DNA of 64,000 nucleotides from contig NC_134167.1 in assembly GCF_033958435.1 (NCBI RefSeq), forward strand, positions 2,934,001 through 2,998,000, read 5' to 3'. This DNA comes from Carettochelys insculpta. Its lineage: Eukaryota; Chordata; Testudines; Carettochelyidae. A model generated the notes under the pieces. The model worked only from the letters and a program-made list of their open reading frames with translations. It had not been told where the DNA came from and made no database searches. Shown piece after piece: positions 34,115 through 46,750 of this stretch. A program made the position numbers and the translations under genes. Numbering within the stretch: position 1 is the stretch's first letter; every line of letters begins with the position of its first letter.

Positions 34115-35774
34115 CTCTTAGGGACCTCTGAAAATCTCAGTCATGTTTTTTTTAGAAAATTCTTATTCCAGGTGGGCAAATAAAATGTTTATTTTCATCT
34201 GCTTATACTGGAAGAAAGAAATAACACTTGGATACATTTGTCTCCTCTCAGCTGGATATCCTCTTTGCATGCCACCATTTATGTTCATACCTTATTTAAA
34301 AATGTGTAGGGGAGTTGAAATGCTTTCTATATCATTATACTTCATCTGCCTTACATAGCACTACTTGAATTTACTTTCAACAAACAGACACGTACGTTTT
34401 CTGGCTGGTCAACAGTGTGGTTACATCTTAAAATCTGTCCTTCTGTGTTGAAAGCTTTTTTTAGATTAAAAACCCCACCCATATCTCTGCAGTATCTGCA
34501 GCATGAATTAGAAAGTCCACTGGGACATCTAGGTCAGCATGAGCAGATCTGACATCAGTCTGCAGAATATGCCTGCAACCAACATTGCTGTAACTCCACC
34601 CCCCACTCCACCCTTAAAGAGACCAAATTCTTTTCAAATAACAATGAAAATGTAAAATGCCTCTGCAGAATGTTATATTTAAAAACCACTGTCTGTAGCC
34701 AAAAACCCTCCTCTGTCCAGGTGGGCAGAAGGGAAAAAATATCATCCAATAATGTACATTTGCTAATGGAATATTGAAACAAAGGCATAATGTATTTTGA
34801 AACACAACATAGGTATAAAGTAAAGATTAAATCAGAAGCATCTATTCTGTCTTTAGGAAAACAAACTGCATCAGCTGTTGATAAAAGCTCTCTGCAACAG
34901 AACCTAGGGCCGGAGTCTGATCTCAGTGAAAACACTGCATAAATCTAATACATTTTTTAACTTCAGAATGACTCTAGATATGCACTATTGTAAGTGACAG
35001 AAAGATCTGGCCCTCTTTTTAACAAAACTGCACCAAGCTATTACTTGCTTTTGTCTCCATAATTTCAGCTGCTGCCTGTTCTTGTGTTACAACTTTATAA
35101 AAAAGCCAGTCATGTAACAGAGCTTTGGTCTGGTTTTCTTGGCTTTCACACATGGGGACTGACTTTCCTTTACACTTACACTAGCATCATACCACTGTAA
35201 CTACATTGACTTCAGTGGAATTACTTTGGCATCACTCCAGTGTGAGATTAGAGTCAGGGCCTCTGTTTCTAATTGTGGCTACTCAGGTTTTTGTTGGAGT
35301 CACTGACTTGCATGTAGTTGCTCCTGCCTTTACAACATCACAGCCAAGGACAGAATTTGACAACACATTAATTTTACAAGTTGTTAATAAAGCAACAGGA
35401 AAGGGAGTAAGCCTATCTCAGCATCTATTCTTTAAAATAAGACGAAGGCTGGAAGCTCTCCTTGTGCTAGAGCATCAGTTTCCCAATCTCAGGACAGGGA
35501 TGTAGTATCTAGGTTTGCTTAGTCCCCCATAGGCTTTTAGCCAGTTGTGTGTATCCACCACTGTCAGTTTGACCATTTCCAGCTAAGAAGATGAGCAACT
35601 GAGGACAGCATCTGAATAATCTCAAAGAACAGTGGCTCACCATTCCTTTTCAAATCTACCACTGTCAGAGGCATAGCAGTAGAGAAATGTGTGGAGACAA
35701 AGGCTTCTCTCTCTCAGCTGGAGTGGAGTCCCATCAGAATAACAACTATTCACCCCTGGATCGTAAAATATGTT
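34115..35774. other. Unassigned DNA with one small old repeat
   Basis: 35171-35260 holds TACACTTACACTAGCATCAT, ACATTGACTTCAGTGGAATT and ACTCCAGTGTGAGA, a remnant of a palindromic 'cattgacttcagtgg' repeat. A 126-codon minus frame at 34555-34935 shows no domain and overlaps a second frame. Otherwise nothing named. Confidence 0.45.
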
Positions 35775-35935
35775 ACAAATATTAATTCAGCATACTTATA
35801 AGGTAGGCATGTGGAATTGGATTTATTTTGCAATTGGATGAGCTGGCCCAGGGAACTGACTTGTAGCCCAATTGTGAATCTGTGGACAAAGTCAGGAATT
35901 CTGGCCTTTACAGCAAGGCATTAATTACTAAATGG
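35775..35935 (+). mobile_element. MIR-like SINE
   Basis: Segments follow MIR order with wide divergence: 'cttataaggtaggcatgtgg', TTTTGCAATTGGATGAGCTG, GCCCAGGGAACTGACTTGTA, 'caaagtcaggaattctggcc'. Confidence 0.5.
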
Positions 35936-36799
35936 AGTGAGTTTCCAATGCCTGAGAGAGAGGAGACTTCCCTGCCAGTTCCCTATTCAAACAACTAAAC
36001 AAATCTGGGAGTCTGGCTCCTAACCCCTTGCTGCAATTCCTCCACCTACTGTTGGATGTGAATTAAAACTTTTCTTTTATAATAGAATAAAGATGTCCTA
36101 TTGTCAGTCTTTGTCTTGCTTTGTAGTCCAGAAATTGTCATATGTGGCCAATAGAAGATTTGCTGCAAAACCAAGCCTATTAAAAAGAGAGGATGAAAGT
36201 GCCCTCTAATTACCGTTTGAAGGGTGATGAAATGCCTCAGACAGTGAGCCTTGGCAAAGGAATTTGATCAGTGCCTAAAATAGCAACCCATAATGGAATG
36301 TGGTAATGTAACTGCCCCTCCCAGAGATAGCCAGTCTGACTTCGCTTCCAACAGGCTATGGTTATGCACTGCAGTAGCAAGTGGGAATTGAGACTCCCCT
36401 AAGCAATAATATCCAGCTGCTGCTGTTGTAGTCATTTGAAAAGAGAGTCTTTTGTTTCAACCTGCTAATGTAGGCAGCAGGACTCTGTCTGGGTACAGGC
36501 TTTTCAGAGAGGAAAATAAGTCAAATTACAATAAAAAGCCTGTGAGGCGCAGATGATCTGATGGTGCAAACAAGAATGATTCTGTTAACTTTATCAGCTA
36601 TAAACTGTCATAGCTCTGCTAAAGAATATATCCTGAATACTTTACAGGCACAAGAAATGAGGCCACACAATATTTGCAGACGTAAGCAGAACTCTTAGTA
36701 AGGTAAAATGAATCTGCAACCAGCCTTTTTAACAGCAAAATCAATGAAGAGTTGTGGTTCTAGTGTGGTGATTTCAGCAGTATGAGTTTGTTATAAGCA
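35936..36799. other. Unassigned DNA
   Basis: Nothing identified. Confidence 0.4.
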
Positions 36800-37085
36800 T
36801 GCAGGCTCACTGACAGGGGCTTGAAAAGAGGGCAGTTGCTCTGGGGCCTGGCATTTCAAAGGGGCCCAGAACTCCAGCTGCCGCTGCTGCTGCTGCAGCT
36901 GTTGCTCTGGGCCCCTTTGAAGTGCGGGTAGCCCTCCTCCAACACTCTGCATGTTATGGGGGGCCAGTAGTGCTGACTGCCTTAAGCCCTGCCCCTTCTG
37001 CCCTTGGCCCTGCCCCTTATGGGGTGCAGAGCCGGGCCCCTCTTCCACCTTGCCCCATGGCCTGCAGTGGCTGTCGGTGCCATTG
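36800..37085. repeat. GC-rich repeat with perfect 16-bp hairpin
   Basis: TTCAAAGGGGCCCAGA (36855-36870) and its exact reverse complement (36906-36921) flank a 35-base CTG-rich loop. The block then runs through CCCTGCCCCTTCTGCCC-type repeats. It resembles a common GC-rich turtle interspersed repeat by recollection only. The 109-codon minus frame here reflects GC composition. Confidence 0.5.
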
Positions 37086-38019
37086 TAAGCACGTTTGGCT
37101 CTGATTTGCTGATACATCAAGGCTCAGATGCAGCACTCTAGACTTCAAGGACACTGGAAATTCATTTTGAAATAGCACTGGAAATTGAGTTACTTAGGCA
37201 AGCATGTTGAAGGCAAACTTCTGAGAGCCTCCTTCAACATAGTACCAGTGTGTCTTTGCCAGTCTGCTACAAAATTTATTGATATGAATGGGAGTCTGCA
37301 AGTGGAGTTTGGATTAGGATCAAACAGAGTAACTACTCTACAGAGTTAACTGATATTAATCTTTTAAAAATCAATGAAACAGTTAGGCAGTGCCTTTCAA
37401 ACAGATGCCATCCAAGTTGTTTACAGTAACAAAATCAATTCAAAAATACAAAACCAAAAGCACACTTAGCATTTCCAAAAGTAGCATTCTAGAAAGAGAT
37501 CTTGTAATTGATGAGCAATTCTCCATGAGGATCTGGAGATGCAATGATAAGATCTATGATAGAATCCATATGTTTTCATATGAATAACTTGAGGAAAGCA
37601 ATGGTTCTGATTCTGGTCTCACTGTTAATTCACAATAATGACATTGCCTGTGTCAAGCTGCATCAGTGAGGTCAGAACTGGGCTCACTCTTTAAACAGCT
37701 CCTGAGATGACATCACTGAATGCGTGCATTACTCAAAGAACACTCTTGGAAGAGGGTAGGCATTTTAGAGCAGCAAAAATAAGGCATAAATTGCCACTAT
37801 TCAATGCATCAGGTTCAGCTGATCCTCTGAGTCAATGCCCACGAGAAGTGAGGGAAGCCCCATTGCTTAGAAGATGGGCAAAACACTAAACTGTGTGACG
37901 GGATATATGAGGAGGGAGAGGGATGAGTTGGAGTGCCAGTGCCACATCTCCTCAGTTTCTAGAGAGGTGCAGAGTAATGCAACCTAAGTATCCTTGTAAA
38001 TCCCGTGCTCAGGCTCTTC
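37086..38019. other. Unassigned DNA
   Basis: At 37894 TGTGACGGGATATATG resembles the LTR start at 46585 but the similarity does not continue. Nothing else identified. Confidence 0.4.
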
Positions 38020-38192
38020 AGGTGTGTTTACACTGCACACGAAGCTCAGGCTCTGATTCAGGTTTCAGCCCAAGCCCCTTTTCCAGCCTATCACAAACAA
38101 CTCAGGCATTCAGATCCCTGGTACTAGGATCCTCCTAGAGGAATAGGCCCCAGCCCTGTTTTGCAGAGTTGATGCAGGTTGAACTGCCTTAG
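38020..38192. mobile_element. Possible short DNA element
   Basis: AGGTGTGTTTACACTGCACA, GAAGCTCAGGCTCTGATTC, 'cagcccaagcccc' and a loosely inverted end GTTGAACTGCCTTA. Weak, boundaries approximate. Confidence 0.28.
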
Positions 38193-38350
38193 AATGGCTA
38201 TAAGACCCAGACCTAGCAATTATAGGGCCAGATTGCCAATGCAAGGTGGGAAGTTCAAACATGGTCTTGGAAACAGCACATTCACAACCTTGGGTTGCAC
38301 AGAACTGGGCTTAGTTGCAAGGCTGTGTAGCTGTATCCTAAGGAGACTCT

Positions 38351-38510
38351 TATCAGAGAGGTAGCCGTGCTAGTCTGCAGCTTCGAGAACAACAAGAAGT
38401 CCTGTGGCACCTTATAAACTAACATATTTTGGAGCATAATCTTTCTTGGGCAAAGACTCGATTCCTCAGATGCATCAGATTCATCAGATGCCACAGGACT
38501 TCTTGTTCTC
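38351..38510 (-). mobile_element. PLE-type fold-back element, second subfamily, 12-bp TSD
   Basis: The left arm has the full tail in reverse (TATCAGAGAGGTAGCCGTGC, TAGTCTGCAGCTTCGAGAAC, AACAAGAAGTCCTGTGGC). The right arm is a short stub (GCCACAGGACTTCTTGTTCTC) at 38490-38510. The core between is mostly lost after ATTCCTCAGATGCATCAG. Flanks TAAGGAGACTCT (38339-38350) and TAAGCAGACTCT (38511-38522) match 11/12. Confidence 0.85.
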
Positions 38511-38522
38511 TAAGCAGACTCT

Positions 38523-39699
38523 GTCACTTAACTGTGTCCTTTTCTAAGTTATTTTGGTACTTTTATTTTGGTACTCAGTACTGTCTACTGAGGCCTGATC
38601 CTGCTCAGACTGAAGTTGACTCTAACTTGTTGGCAGTCAGCTCAGACTTTCTATGATTCTCCACAGCTGCCTGGCTGAATTTATGGTCTTGATACATTTT
38701 TGGTGATTCGTACATACAAATTTAAAATAAGCCCTTATTCTGCTCTGGCACTAGTGGCCTCAGTGGAGCTACTCCTGATTTACAACAGTGAAACAGCGCC
38801 AAGTTGGAGCCATATCCCAGCTGGTGTGTAAATCAGCACAGCTCCCCTGGACCTACATTGCAAAGTCACATTGAAGCAAGACTTGCCTCTGCCTCCGTCA
38901 GCCCCATTTCTTTTGTTGCCTTTACAGGGAGACACAGGAATGAGTCTGACATTTAGTTCCTAGTTAAAGAGGCTTTGATTAGCAGAAAACTATGCACATA
39001 AACATTCTGGCTGCATGGCACCTTCTGCTCTTTGCAGACAAGAATTGCCTCATTAAAGAAACAGACAGTGATAAGACCTCTTAATACACGAGACTGGTTT
39101 TCAGTTCCGAGTAAGTTTAGTGCAGATTTCTTTGTCTTGCAGGCTTAAAGAGTCATAAATATTTAATTGCCATCCTCAGAATCTGCTGAATTTCTTTGCT
39201 TATTGGGCAAGTTTGTCCTTGAAGCATTGCATACTGCAACAAATGAACTTCCCTGCGGGTGGTGCCTGACCCAGTGCCAGGTGCAGTTCCGTTTACGTTT
39301 CCAGTAGATTCTCCATTAGAACATACTGCTGGGGTGCATAAAGCCTATCAGAACCTGTCACAGGGGAAGAGTACACTAATGGTAAAGTGAGATTTAGGAG
39401 GAGAGGTGAAAGTAAGGAGGTGTACCCTGCAATGCTGTGTCGGTCAGAATCATCTGGGCACTCTGCTGTAAGAGGAGGTATGACGTGCCCTGAGCCAGGC
39501 TCCTGGGCTCTCCTGCAAGCTGCCATGCTAAGCAGTAGGCAAGTGAAGGGAGTTGGCTGGGGGCATGCCCCACACTGGTCCAGGACTGCCTGAGTCCTCC
39601 CCCACTCCTCAAGGGTGCCCTTTAGGGGGTCAGCATGGGCAGAAGCCCCCCATCCATTCCTACTAACACAGCTTGTTGTGCTAAACTCAGCCCACTGCC
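38523..39699. other. Unassigned DNA with palindromic repeat scraps
   Basis: 38731-38855 holds GTGGCCTCAGTGGAGCTACT, CCTGATTTACAACAGTG and CAGCTGGTGTGTAAATCAGC, likely two juxtaposed old repeat pieces. A 140-codon minus frame at 39293-39715 has no recognisable domain and runs into the C-rich repeat. Confidence 0.45.
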
Positions 39700-39860
39700 C
39701 TGACCCCCTCTTCACTCACCCCCAACCCTAACTCCTGCACCCCCTGCACTCCAGTTCCCTGCACTGAGCCCTGCCTTATATCCCCAGCCCTGATTCCTAA
39801 CACCCCCCAACATCAGCACGTCCTGCCCTGAGTCCCCCACACTCCACCCCACACTTAAAT
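39700..39860. repeat. C-rich degenerate repeat
   Basis: CCCCCAACCCTAACTCCTGC, ACCCCCTGCACTCC and further CCC-rich units match the family at 4555-5110. Shorter copy. Confidence 0.55.
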
Positions 39861-40217
39861 TTCTTAAGGATATTGCCATACTATGCTTTTCCCCCTCCCT
39901 GGGTAGGACAATACAACAGCACGTGTAAGAAATTTATTTTCACCCCTGCTTAGGACAGATATTTTGTGAGGCCCTGGGCTGCTGCAAGTTGTATTGCAGC
40001 CCCAGTAGCCAGGGAAGGAGATGTTACTGTACAGCTGCTCAGATTTTATAGTCGTCTTGGTGGCATTTGCATGAAATGTTGGGTTGGACCTCCAAATGAA
40101 GCCAAAACACAATCAGTGCAGCTAATATTAAGGTCAAGGTGATTCTGGGACCCTCTCTGACACTCCTCCATTCCTGGAACTGGTCCTCTCCTTGCCATAA
40201 CTTAGAACAGCCATGGA
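39861..40217. other. Unassigned DNA
   Basis: Nothing identified. Confidence 0.35.
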
Positions 40218-40461
40218 GGCCATGTCTGCTCTTGGCATAGCTGCAGTTCCTAGTAACAGAAGGAGGCGTTCTGCCAGCATAGGAACACCGCCTCCTTGAA
40301 CGACATTGGCTATTCTGGCAGAAGCATTCTGCTTCTGGCAGACTTGTATCTTCACTGGGCATTCTGCCAGCTTCGCAATACTGACTGCGAGTGTGATATC
40401 TTTTAACGCACTCCTGATATGAATAGCTGTGCTGATATCATTTTTTAGTGTAGACCAGGCC
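40218..40461. mobile_element. Short palindrome-rich DNA element
   Basis: Right end TTAGTGTAGACCAGGCC and left end GGCCATGTCTGC are loosely inverted. Inside, CTTCTGGCAGA/TCTGCCAGC-type units repeat in both directions and GATATC recurs. Similar terminus to 26697. No coding capacity despite open frames on the minus strand. Confidence 0.5.
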
Positions 40462-43089
40462 ATAGGTTGCTGAAACAGCTGCTTGGAGTATTGGCAGCAG
40501 TTGGGAATTGTCTAAGGTTTTGTCACACCCTCTTTCCTCACTGCCATTCCTTGGGCTGGAGTCTGGAGGGAAGGTAGCATTGGGCTGCTAGCTTTGTTCT
40601 TTGTCACACATGCAATAAGTGCTGGTTAAGCCAACGTTAGCAGTGCTGTGCAGCAAGAGAGGACATGATGGTCAGACCATTAACTACCTTTGCTGGTGGT
40701 GGAGGGATCATTTTTAGATTTTTAGATTTGAGCCTGTCAGTGGGGGCTAAGTGTCATCAGAGCATCACAAGGCAATTTAGCTTTTAACTCTGCAAGTTAG
40801 TGTCAAGTCTACAAAGCAATGCTTGGAGGAAAAAGGGAGGAGCTGGGGGAGAGACAAACCCACTCCATAAAAGCCACTTTCTTCTTTCTTCTAACTTGTA
40901 GATCTCTGTGCGCTGTCTTTTCCTCCTCCTGTAAATTCTTGCCTCCAGACTATACTCCTTCTTGATAAGCATCCTCCCTGAGCCCCTTTCAACTTCTGAG
41001 CTCTCTGAACCCATAGTGGTGTGAGTTTTGAATGAAAGTCCTGGGAAAGAGGGGCCATTATTTGATTATAGAGCAAGGAGTTGTGAACAAGAGACCCTGG
41101 CAAGAAGTTGGCAGTAACTGGAGTACATTCTAGATCTAGACCTTGTTGCAGTTAATTATTCAGCTTGTCCCTATTGCAGAGGCTATGGGCCCACTGATTT
41201 CAGCTCCCATCCAATCGGCAGGCTTGGCATTACTGTCATGGGCTGCAGGATTTCAGAGGCTTCTGCACTGAGCCTCATTGTTGATTAATGTTTTCCTCCT
41301 TTTAACAGTGTTGGCTTGGCAGTCTAAGTGGCAATATTTAAGATCGAGTTGTTTTGGAATAAAATATTTAATATGCTGAGATGCTTTTTGCAGTTTTGTT
41401 CAGCTCTGAGCACAGAAACCAGTTTAAAAGCTGGAAAATCTGTAACAGAATTAGATAACAAAGAAGGCCTATTGTGAGAGGGTCTCTGTGTTCTGCATGA
41501 ACTGGCTTTAATGACAGGTACTCACCATATTGCAGGACTGGGCCCCATAAGCAGCATGGAAGGGATCTAAACTGAATTTGTTTCTCTAGCTCTGTATCCT
41601 GCCATTCTGCTACATTTCCTTTGTCCAAATTGTCAAGCTTCTGTGCTAAGATTTCAGTGGGATTCCCCTGGCTCTCCTTTTGCCAGTTTACCCATCTGGA
41701 AGACATCTATTGTAGTCCCCTGGTTTGGAGACTCCAATTAATGCTGATGCAGAAGAGAGGCTTATGCCAGGCCCATTCACAGGGATAAATCTCACCCTCA
41801 AGGCTTAGAAGACAAAATAACAGAACAAAGGGGAGCTCAGAACTTAATTTGCTGAGATTCTATATATTGTGGCATCTTACTGATATGGTAATAATTAACA
41901 TGTGATGAAGAGTTTGATGTTCTTCAGACAATTTATCAACATGCTCCATACCAGTTTTGCTTGTATGGCATTGTGTACTGTTCATGACCCATAATGTGCA
42001 TGTTAAGTCCATGAGGACATTAGCAAAGAAACCACTGGGCAAGGGGAAATAGAAGAGCAATAAGACTGAAATTTCTTTGACAATGGGTGAACATTGTATT
42101 AACAGTCATTCATTGTGGAGAAAAGCAAGCAAGGATTGGGAGAGGATGGAGAGAGAATTGAAGTGCATCGGCTGGATTTGAACTATCAGTCTAGAGGAAG
42201 AGGCCAAGGACAGGGGCTTCCTGCTCCCAATATAGCCAACGGAAGGGGATGGATGGAGTGGAGGAGCACAACACACACACAGCTGCACATAGGAATGTTT
42301 ACATTGTGTGTTTTAACCCTGTGCCAGCGTCTCGGAGCCTGGGCCTGCAGACTTGGGCTGCCCAGGAGAGATTCAGGTGCCTCCCAGATGATTAGCAGAG
42401 CACCTGCAGCCATCCACAGCAGGCAGCATGCATTTCTCTTGGTGGTACACATCTGCACATGGCTTGGTACACATAAAACTTATTCCACCTGTGGATGGGA
42501 AAAAATGGAGGAAACATTGCTGGTGGACCCTCTAACTCCACATATGCTACTCCTAGGCTACTACTGCATCTATTAGACCACAGTATATTCCTGTAATTGA
42601 TGGGTTGGGAGGGGAAATCCACCTTCAGTATGTTGTCTGGTCAGAAGTGGGACAAAAAATCCCACCAACCCAATTTCCACTGTACTATTTGTCACAGGCT
42701 AGCTATTCAGAAATGCTGAGCATCATAACCATAACTCCCCAAAAAGGAAGCAGGAGCTATGGATATCAACATCTCTGAAAATCAGGCCCTACAAATTTGT
42801 ATCGAGCACACAGAGGAACTACGTATGTCTTATTTTTTCTGCTCTCTGTTTCTCCCTGGACTATTATGAACAGCTTTGAAAACACTAGGAGAGTGCAAGA
42901 CTCTCTTGTGTATTCCTTAAAGTACACCAGTCACTGTCATTCTTGGTTTAAGGAGACTGTCCAGTCAGTTTCTTGGGCAGCACAAAGCACAAGAAAGAAC
43001 AGCTGGCCCACGGGGCAGATTCTGGTCATGGTCACACTGCAGTAACTGACTGACTTAAAATCCTGTGCTCCTGGTATAGCACAGGTCAT
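40462..43089. other. Unassigned DNA, includes the longest plain open frame
   Basis: About 2.6 kb with no element I can name. A 153-codon plus frame at 42115-42576 is among the longest in the window but overlaps two minus frames, shows no domain or repeat, and begins without a convincing context. I treat it as chance. Confidence 0.45.
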
Positions 43090-43915
43090 CTACAAGTCTC
43101 CACCTCACTCTGTCTCGGGACAAAACTTCTAACTGACCCCAAGAGTACCCCATTTGGTGTCCTTCAGACTCAATAGATCTTCTCCACGTTGTTTGAGGTC
43201 TTTCTATTTTGCATTTTCCTTGAGGGTTCCTTTTGAGACCTTGATGGACGATGCTGGATGATGGTTTTCTGAGAGTGTGGCCTAGCCATCCCCACTTTCT
43301 TCTCTTGATTTGAACATCAAGTGGCTCTTGTTCTGCTTAGCAACAAAGTGCCTCGTTTGTGACCGTGTTGCCATTTGATGCGAAGGATGTATCTCAGGCA
43401 TCTGTTTATGATTGTCTGTAGCATGTGATTTGAAGAATTTTTGTACTCCAGGTCTCGCATCTGTGCAAGAGCACACTCTTCACATTTGTGTTGAAGATCC
43501 GCAGTTTCATCTTCGCAGATATTATTTGGGAACTCCATATGGGATGAAGAGTCTTGAATGCAGCTGTTGCTTTCCCTATCCTGGAATTGGTATCCTTGTC
43601 TATGCCCATTATACTGCCCAAGTAGAGGAACTGTTCTGCACCTTCCAGGTCCTCCCCTCCCAGGACTGGTTGATCCTCATTGTCTTGGTTTTTCTCTTGT
43701 TAATGCTCAGTCCAGCCATTGAAAAATTTTGTCTAGGGTTGCAACCTTTTCTTCCATGCTTTAATATTGATATGAAAGGAAGGCGACATCGTCAGCGAAA
43801 TCAATGTCCTCTAGTTGTTTGAAAAGTGTCCACTGAATGCCCTGTTGATGGCCATCTGTTGTCCTTTTCATAATCCAGTCCATTGTTATCAAAAACAAGA
43901 GTAAACCCAGAATAA
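43090..43915 (-). pseudogene. 5'-truncated LINE: reverse-transcriptase C-terminal half, broken
   Basis: On the minus strand three frames in turn read as one non-LTR retrotransposon protein. First comes a WIMKRTT-like segment and the RT catalytic motif as DFADDV (about 43780-43805, an FADD form of YxDD). Then comes a segment with IGKATAAFKTL and KLRIFNTNVKSVL..CETW (about 43440-43610). Then comes an INRCLRYILRIKW segment followed by a Lys/Arg-rich RRKWGWLGHTLRK-like tail (about 43100-43400). Such endings are known for RTE- and L2-like animal LINEs; I cannot fix the clade. It lacks the endonuclease and RT N-terminus and carries frameshifts, so it is inactive. The plus-strand 136-codon frame across it is a shadow. 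Confidence 0.75.
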
Positions 43916-44570
43916 TTTCACTAGCATAAGAGGAGTTATGTTGAGGTAAATTCAGTACAGATAAATTCAGTACAGTGTCTTTCAAGGATAGAGAAAGGGC
44001 TGTTGTGGACACCTACTCTAGCCTCTGGTATAACACAAGCCAGAGGACTTCACAAAAATAGTTACTGGAGCAGATTGTTGAGAAGAACATCTGATCTTGA
44101 TTCAAAATGTCCTTAGCAATGGAGAATCCACCATAGTAATGTTTGTGCTGCAAAATATGTTGCAATGTTTTAATTATCTGCCAGTCTGAATTTCAGATAT
44201 ATTTCTAAACATCTCTGTACAGTCACAATAATAAAATGTCACCGCTTAACTTCATATAATTGAGTGGTTACAGGAAAGTTTCCATTTTAAACCTGTTGAT
44301 TTGTGTATTTCAGCAGGATGCAGGAAAAAACTGACTTCAAGATGAGTTAGCTGATGGCCTTGCTGGAATGTCAGCTGTTGTCTAAGATGTTTAATTGTTT
44401 TGAATAGTTTTATATAAACAAGTAAAGCCAGATAATTTGGCTTCTGTTGATGTGGAGAGAGCTGTCATGGTGGGAGTTGGCAGGGGAAATGTCTGTCATT
44501 TTCTAACAATTTAATATGCCCCATATAGTAGATTTAATGCAATTGCCCTTCAATTGTCTCATATTTATAT
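43916..44570. other. Unassigned DNA
   Basis: Nothing identified. Confidence 0.4.
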
Positions 44571-44740
44571 ATCATAGAACTAGAGGGAACTTTGAAAGGT
44601 CGTCAAGTCCAGTCTCCTGCACTTATGGAAAGACCAATCACCATCTAGACCATTCCTGATCAATGTTTGTTAAAAGCAGGTTAGACAATTTCCAATGATG
44701 GAGAAGTCACAACCTCCCTATGCAATTTATTCCAATATAT
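44571..44740 (-). mobile_element. CR1 LINE 3' end
   Basis: Begins ATCATAGAACTAGAGGGAAC, the reverse of the CR1 terminal TTCTATGAT, then CGTCAAGTCCAGTCTCCTGC, 'tgatggagaagtcacaacctccc' and CAATTTATTCCAATAT. 170 bases kept; LINE sense minus. Confidence 0.82.
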
Positions 44741-46584
44741 GTGTGTATGTATAATATAATGAGGATTTACGTGTCAGTACATTAATAGACTTGAGAGTAA
44801 TTACAGTGAATTTGTACAAAGAAAAGCTAAAGAAACACTACATCTATCAAATTTCAGAGCAGCCTATTGTAATCCAAATCAGCTGCTTCATTTATAGGTC
44901 CAATGGTGTGCGGGGAAGAGGGTAACTCGTGTCAAACCACGTACCTAACATAGAGAGAACCTGTATTTTCTTTCCATCATCAAGTCCCACCTGCTGTATA
45001 GGAAATTACATTAAAAATCAGATTGTATTTCTTTACCCAGCTCTGTACCCAAACACTTCAAGCTCCTCTAGTTGTAATACAGTTTGCAGAAGTTTCTCCA
45101 TACCAGTGTCTGTGACAACTTCCTTCAGTGAGTCACAATGGTATTTCTGCACTTCCAAGTGACAGAACATGTTTGCTTGAGGGAATTATATCCTTTTCCC
45201 CTACTTGTAACAAATATGTCAGTCTCACAAAACGCTGTGCTACCTGGGTGATGCTAACCTCTCCTGCATTTAAAGGCCCCAGTTCTGAAAAGCACCTATC
45301 TTTAAAGTGTTCAGTTTTAATGGGACAATGGGAAGACAATGGCATTTAAACACAGGCTTACGGTGAAGCAGGAGCTTCAGTGCTTTGCTGAGCTGGTGCC
45401 TAAATGCAGACTCAAAAGGACCAAAGAAGCAAAACAAAGTCCTGAACTACTTCTCAGTTACACTGGTATAAATAAGGAGCTACTATGTAGAAGTCATGGA
45501 AGTTTGTGAAATGTATAAGTAGCGTGAGAGGAGAAGGGGCCCCTGACTGTAATTTCACAGCCCACATTTGTGACCAGCCCTCACTCCACAGTTCTTGAGA
45601 AGGTTCCATTAATTGTCATCATTACAGGGGTCATGGTCCACAATCCGTCAGCCAGCTCTGTACACACTAACCTCAGCAACCTTTGATTCCAGTGAGCCTC
45701 TGTGTGGGCATGGAGTGTCTCATCTGGTGCTTGTTGCAGGATCAGGCCCTAGCATTGCATCATGCCATGGAGGCTGGAGGTGGGGGTTACGTTTCAAGAC
45801 ATCCACTAGATATTTTTGTGAGGTGAGCCCAAATCCAAATCTGTCATCCTTGTGTCTTAAAATTCCTGGTAATTTATAAACAGAGGCTGTTCTGGACACA
45901 AACTTATCTAATACCCATTAAAATAAATCAGAGAATTTCCATGGACTTCAGTGGAACCAGGAACCTGGACCTGGCCTTATCCATACTGGCTGAAACAAAC
46001 CCTCCAGGTCTGATTTCCCATGAACACCAGAAAAGATCTGGAAATCTAGGTTTGAGTTTTGCGTCTTGAGCCCATCTCTGCAATAATCAGAGGCTGTTTC
46101 CATTTGTACCCTCCTTTCCCCAAAACTGCTTTGCTTCAGTGGATGCCATTTGTGACAGCACAGTGTGTCAGACATCAGGAAGAGAACAGTAAAAGCCATT
46201 GACAGGTCAGTCCAACACTGATTCAGCATGAGTGCTCTGCTGGCCCTCACTTATTCCTCCCAATTGATAGTGAGGGAATTTGCCCATAGGAAGACCTAGC
46301 AGCAGGCTGACCCCAGTGTGAGCCCTTAGCTTGTCTGACAGTAAACACATACTTAACAATACCCCTGCAGCATCAGGGAGTAGGCATGGACTTGGATGCC
46401 ACTGCAGGAGACAGACAGGATCCTGACATCTGAGGCCTTCAGATGCTAGCATGTGTGTCGGCTGCCAAAACAGCTGCTTTAACACATTGAGGATGAAGTC
46501 TGATGGGAGCTGGCACTGACAAGCCAGCTTTACAAGTCTGTGCTAATGTCATTTACAGCAGAGTGCTTTATCGTCAATGTACCT
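44741..46584. other. Unassigned DNA
   Basis: About 1.8 kb with no gene or named element. CCATGGACTTCAGTGGAACC at 45939 may be a scrap of the palindromic repeat. Confidence 0.45.
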
Positions 46585-46750
46585 TGTGACGGGATGGATC
46601 ATAGTGATCCCCCTGAGACAGTCACCTGTGTGCTGATCATACCACTGAGCCTGCCTACCTGCCAGGCCAGAAGCTCTGGTCTCCCCCAGAAAAGGCGGAG
46701 CATATGGGTAAACAGCCCCCAAGCAGAGCAACATAGATGCTGATATCATT
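46585..46750 (+). mobile_element. Probable Ty3/gypsy-like LTR 5' fragment
   Basis: Starts TGTGACGGGATGGATCATAG, then CCCCCTGAGACAGTCACCTG, 'ctgatcataccactgagcctg' and CTGCCAGGCCAGAAGCTC. This order resembles the 5' part of a gypsy-type LTR that I recall as frequent in turtles. It stops where the palindromic element at 46751 begins. No right half or coding region was found. Confidence 0.4.

Noticed and set aside
37894..37960. TGTGACGGGAT as another LTR start
   Set aside because: Similarity to 46585 ends after about 11 bases.
39293..39715. 140-codon minus-strand open frame
   Set aside because: Runs into a C-rich interspersed repeat and has no family features.
42115..42576. 153-codon plus-strand open frame
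   Set aside because: No recognisable domain, overlaps minus frames, no start or splice context; fits chance in 64 kb.
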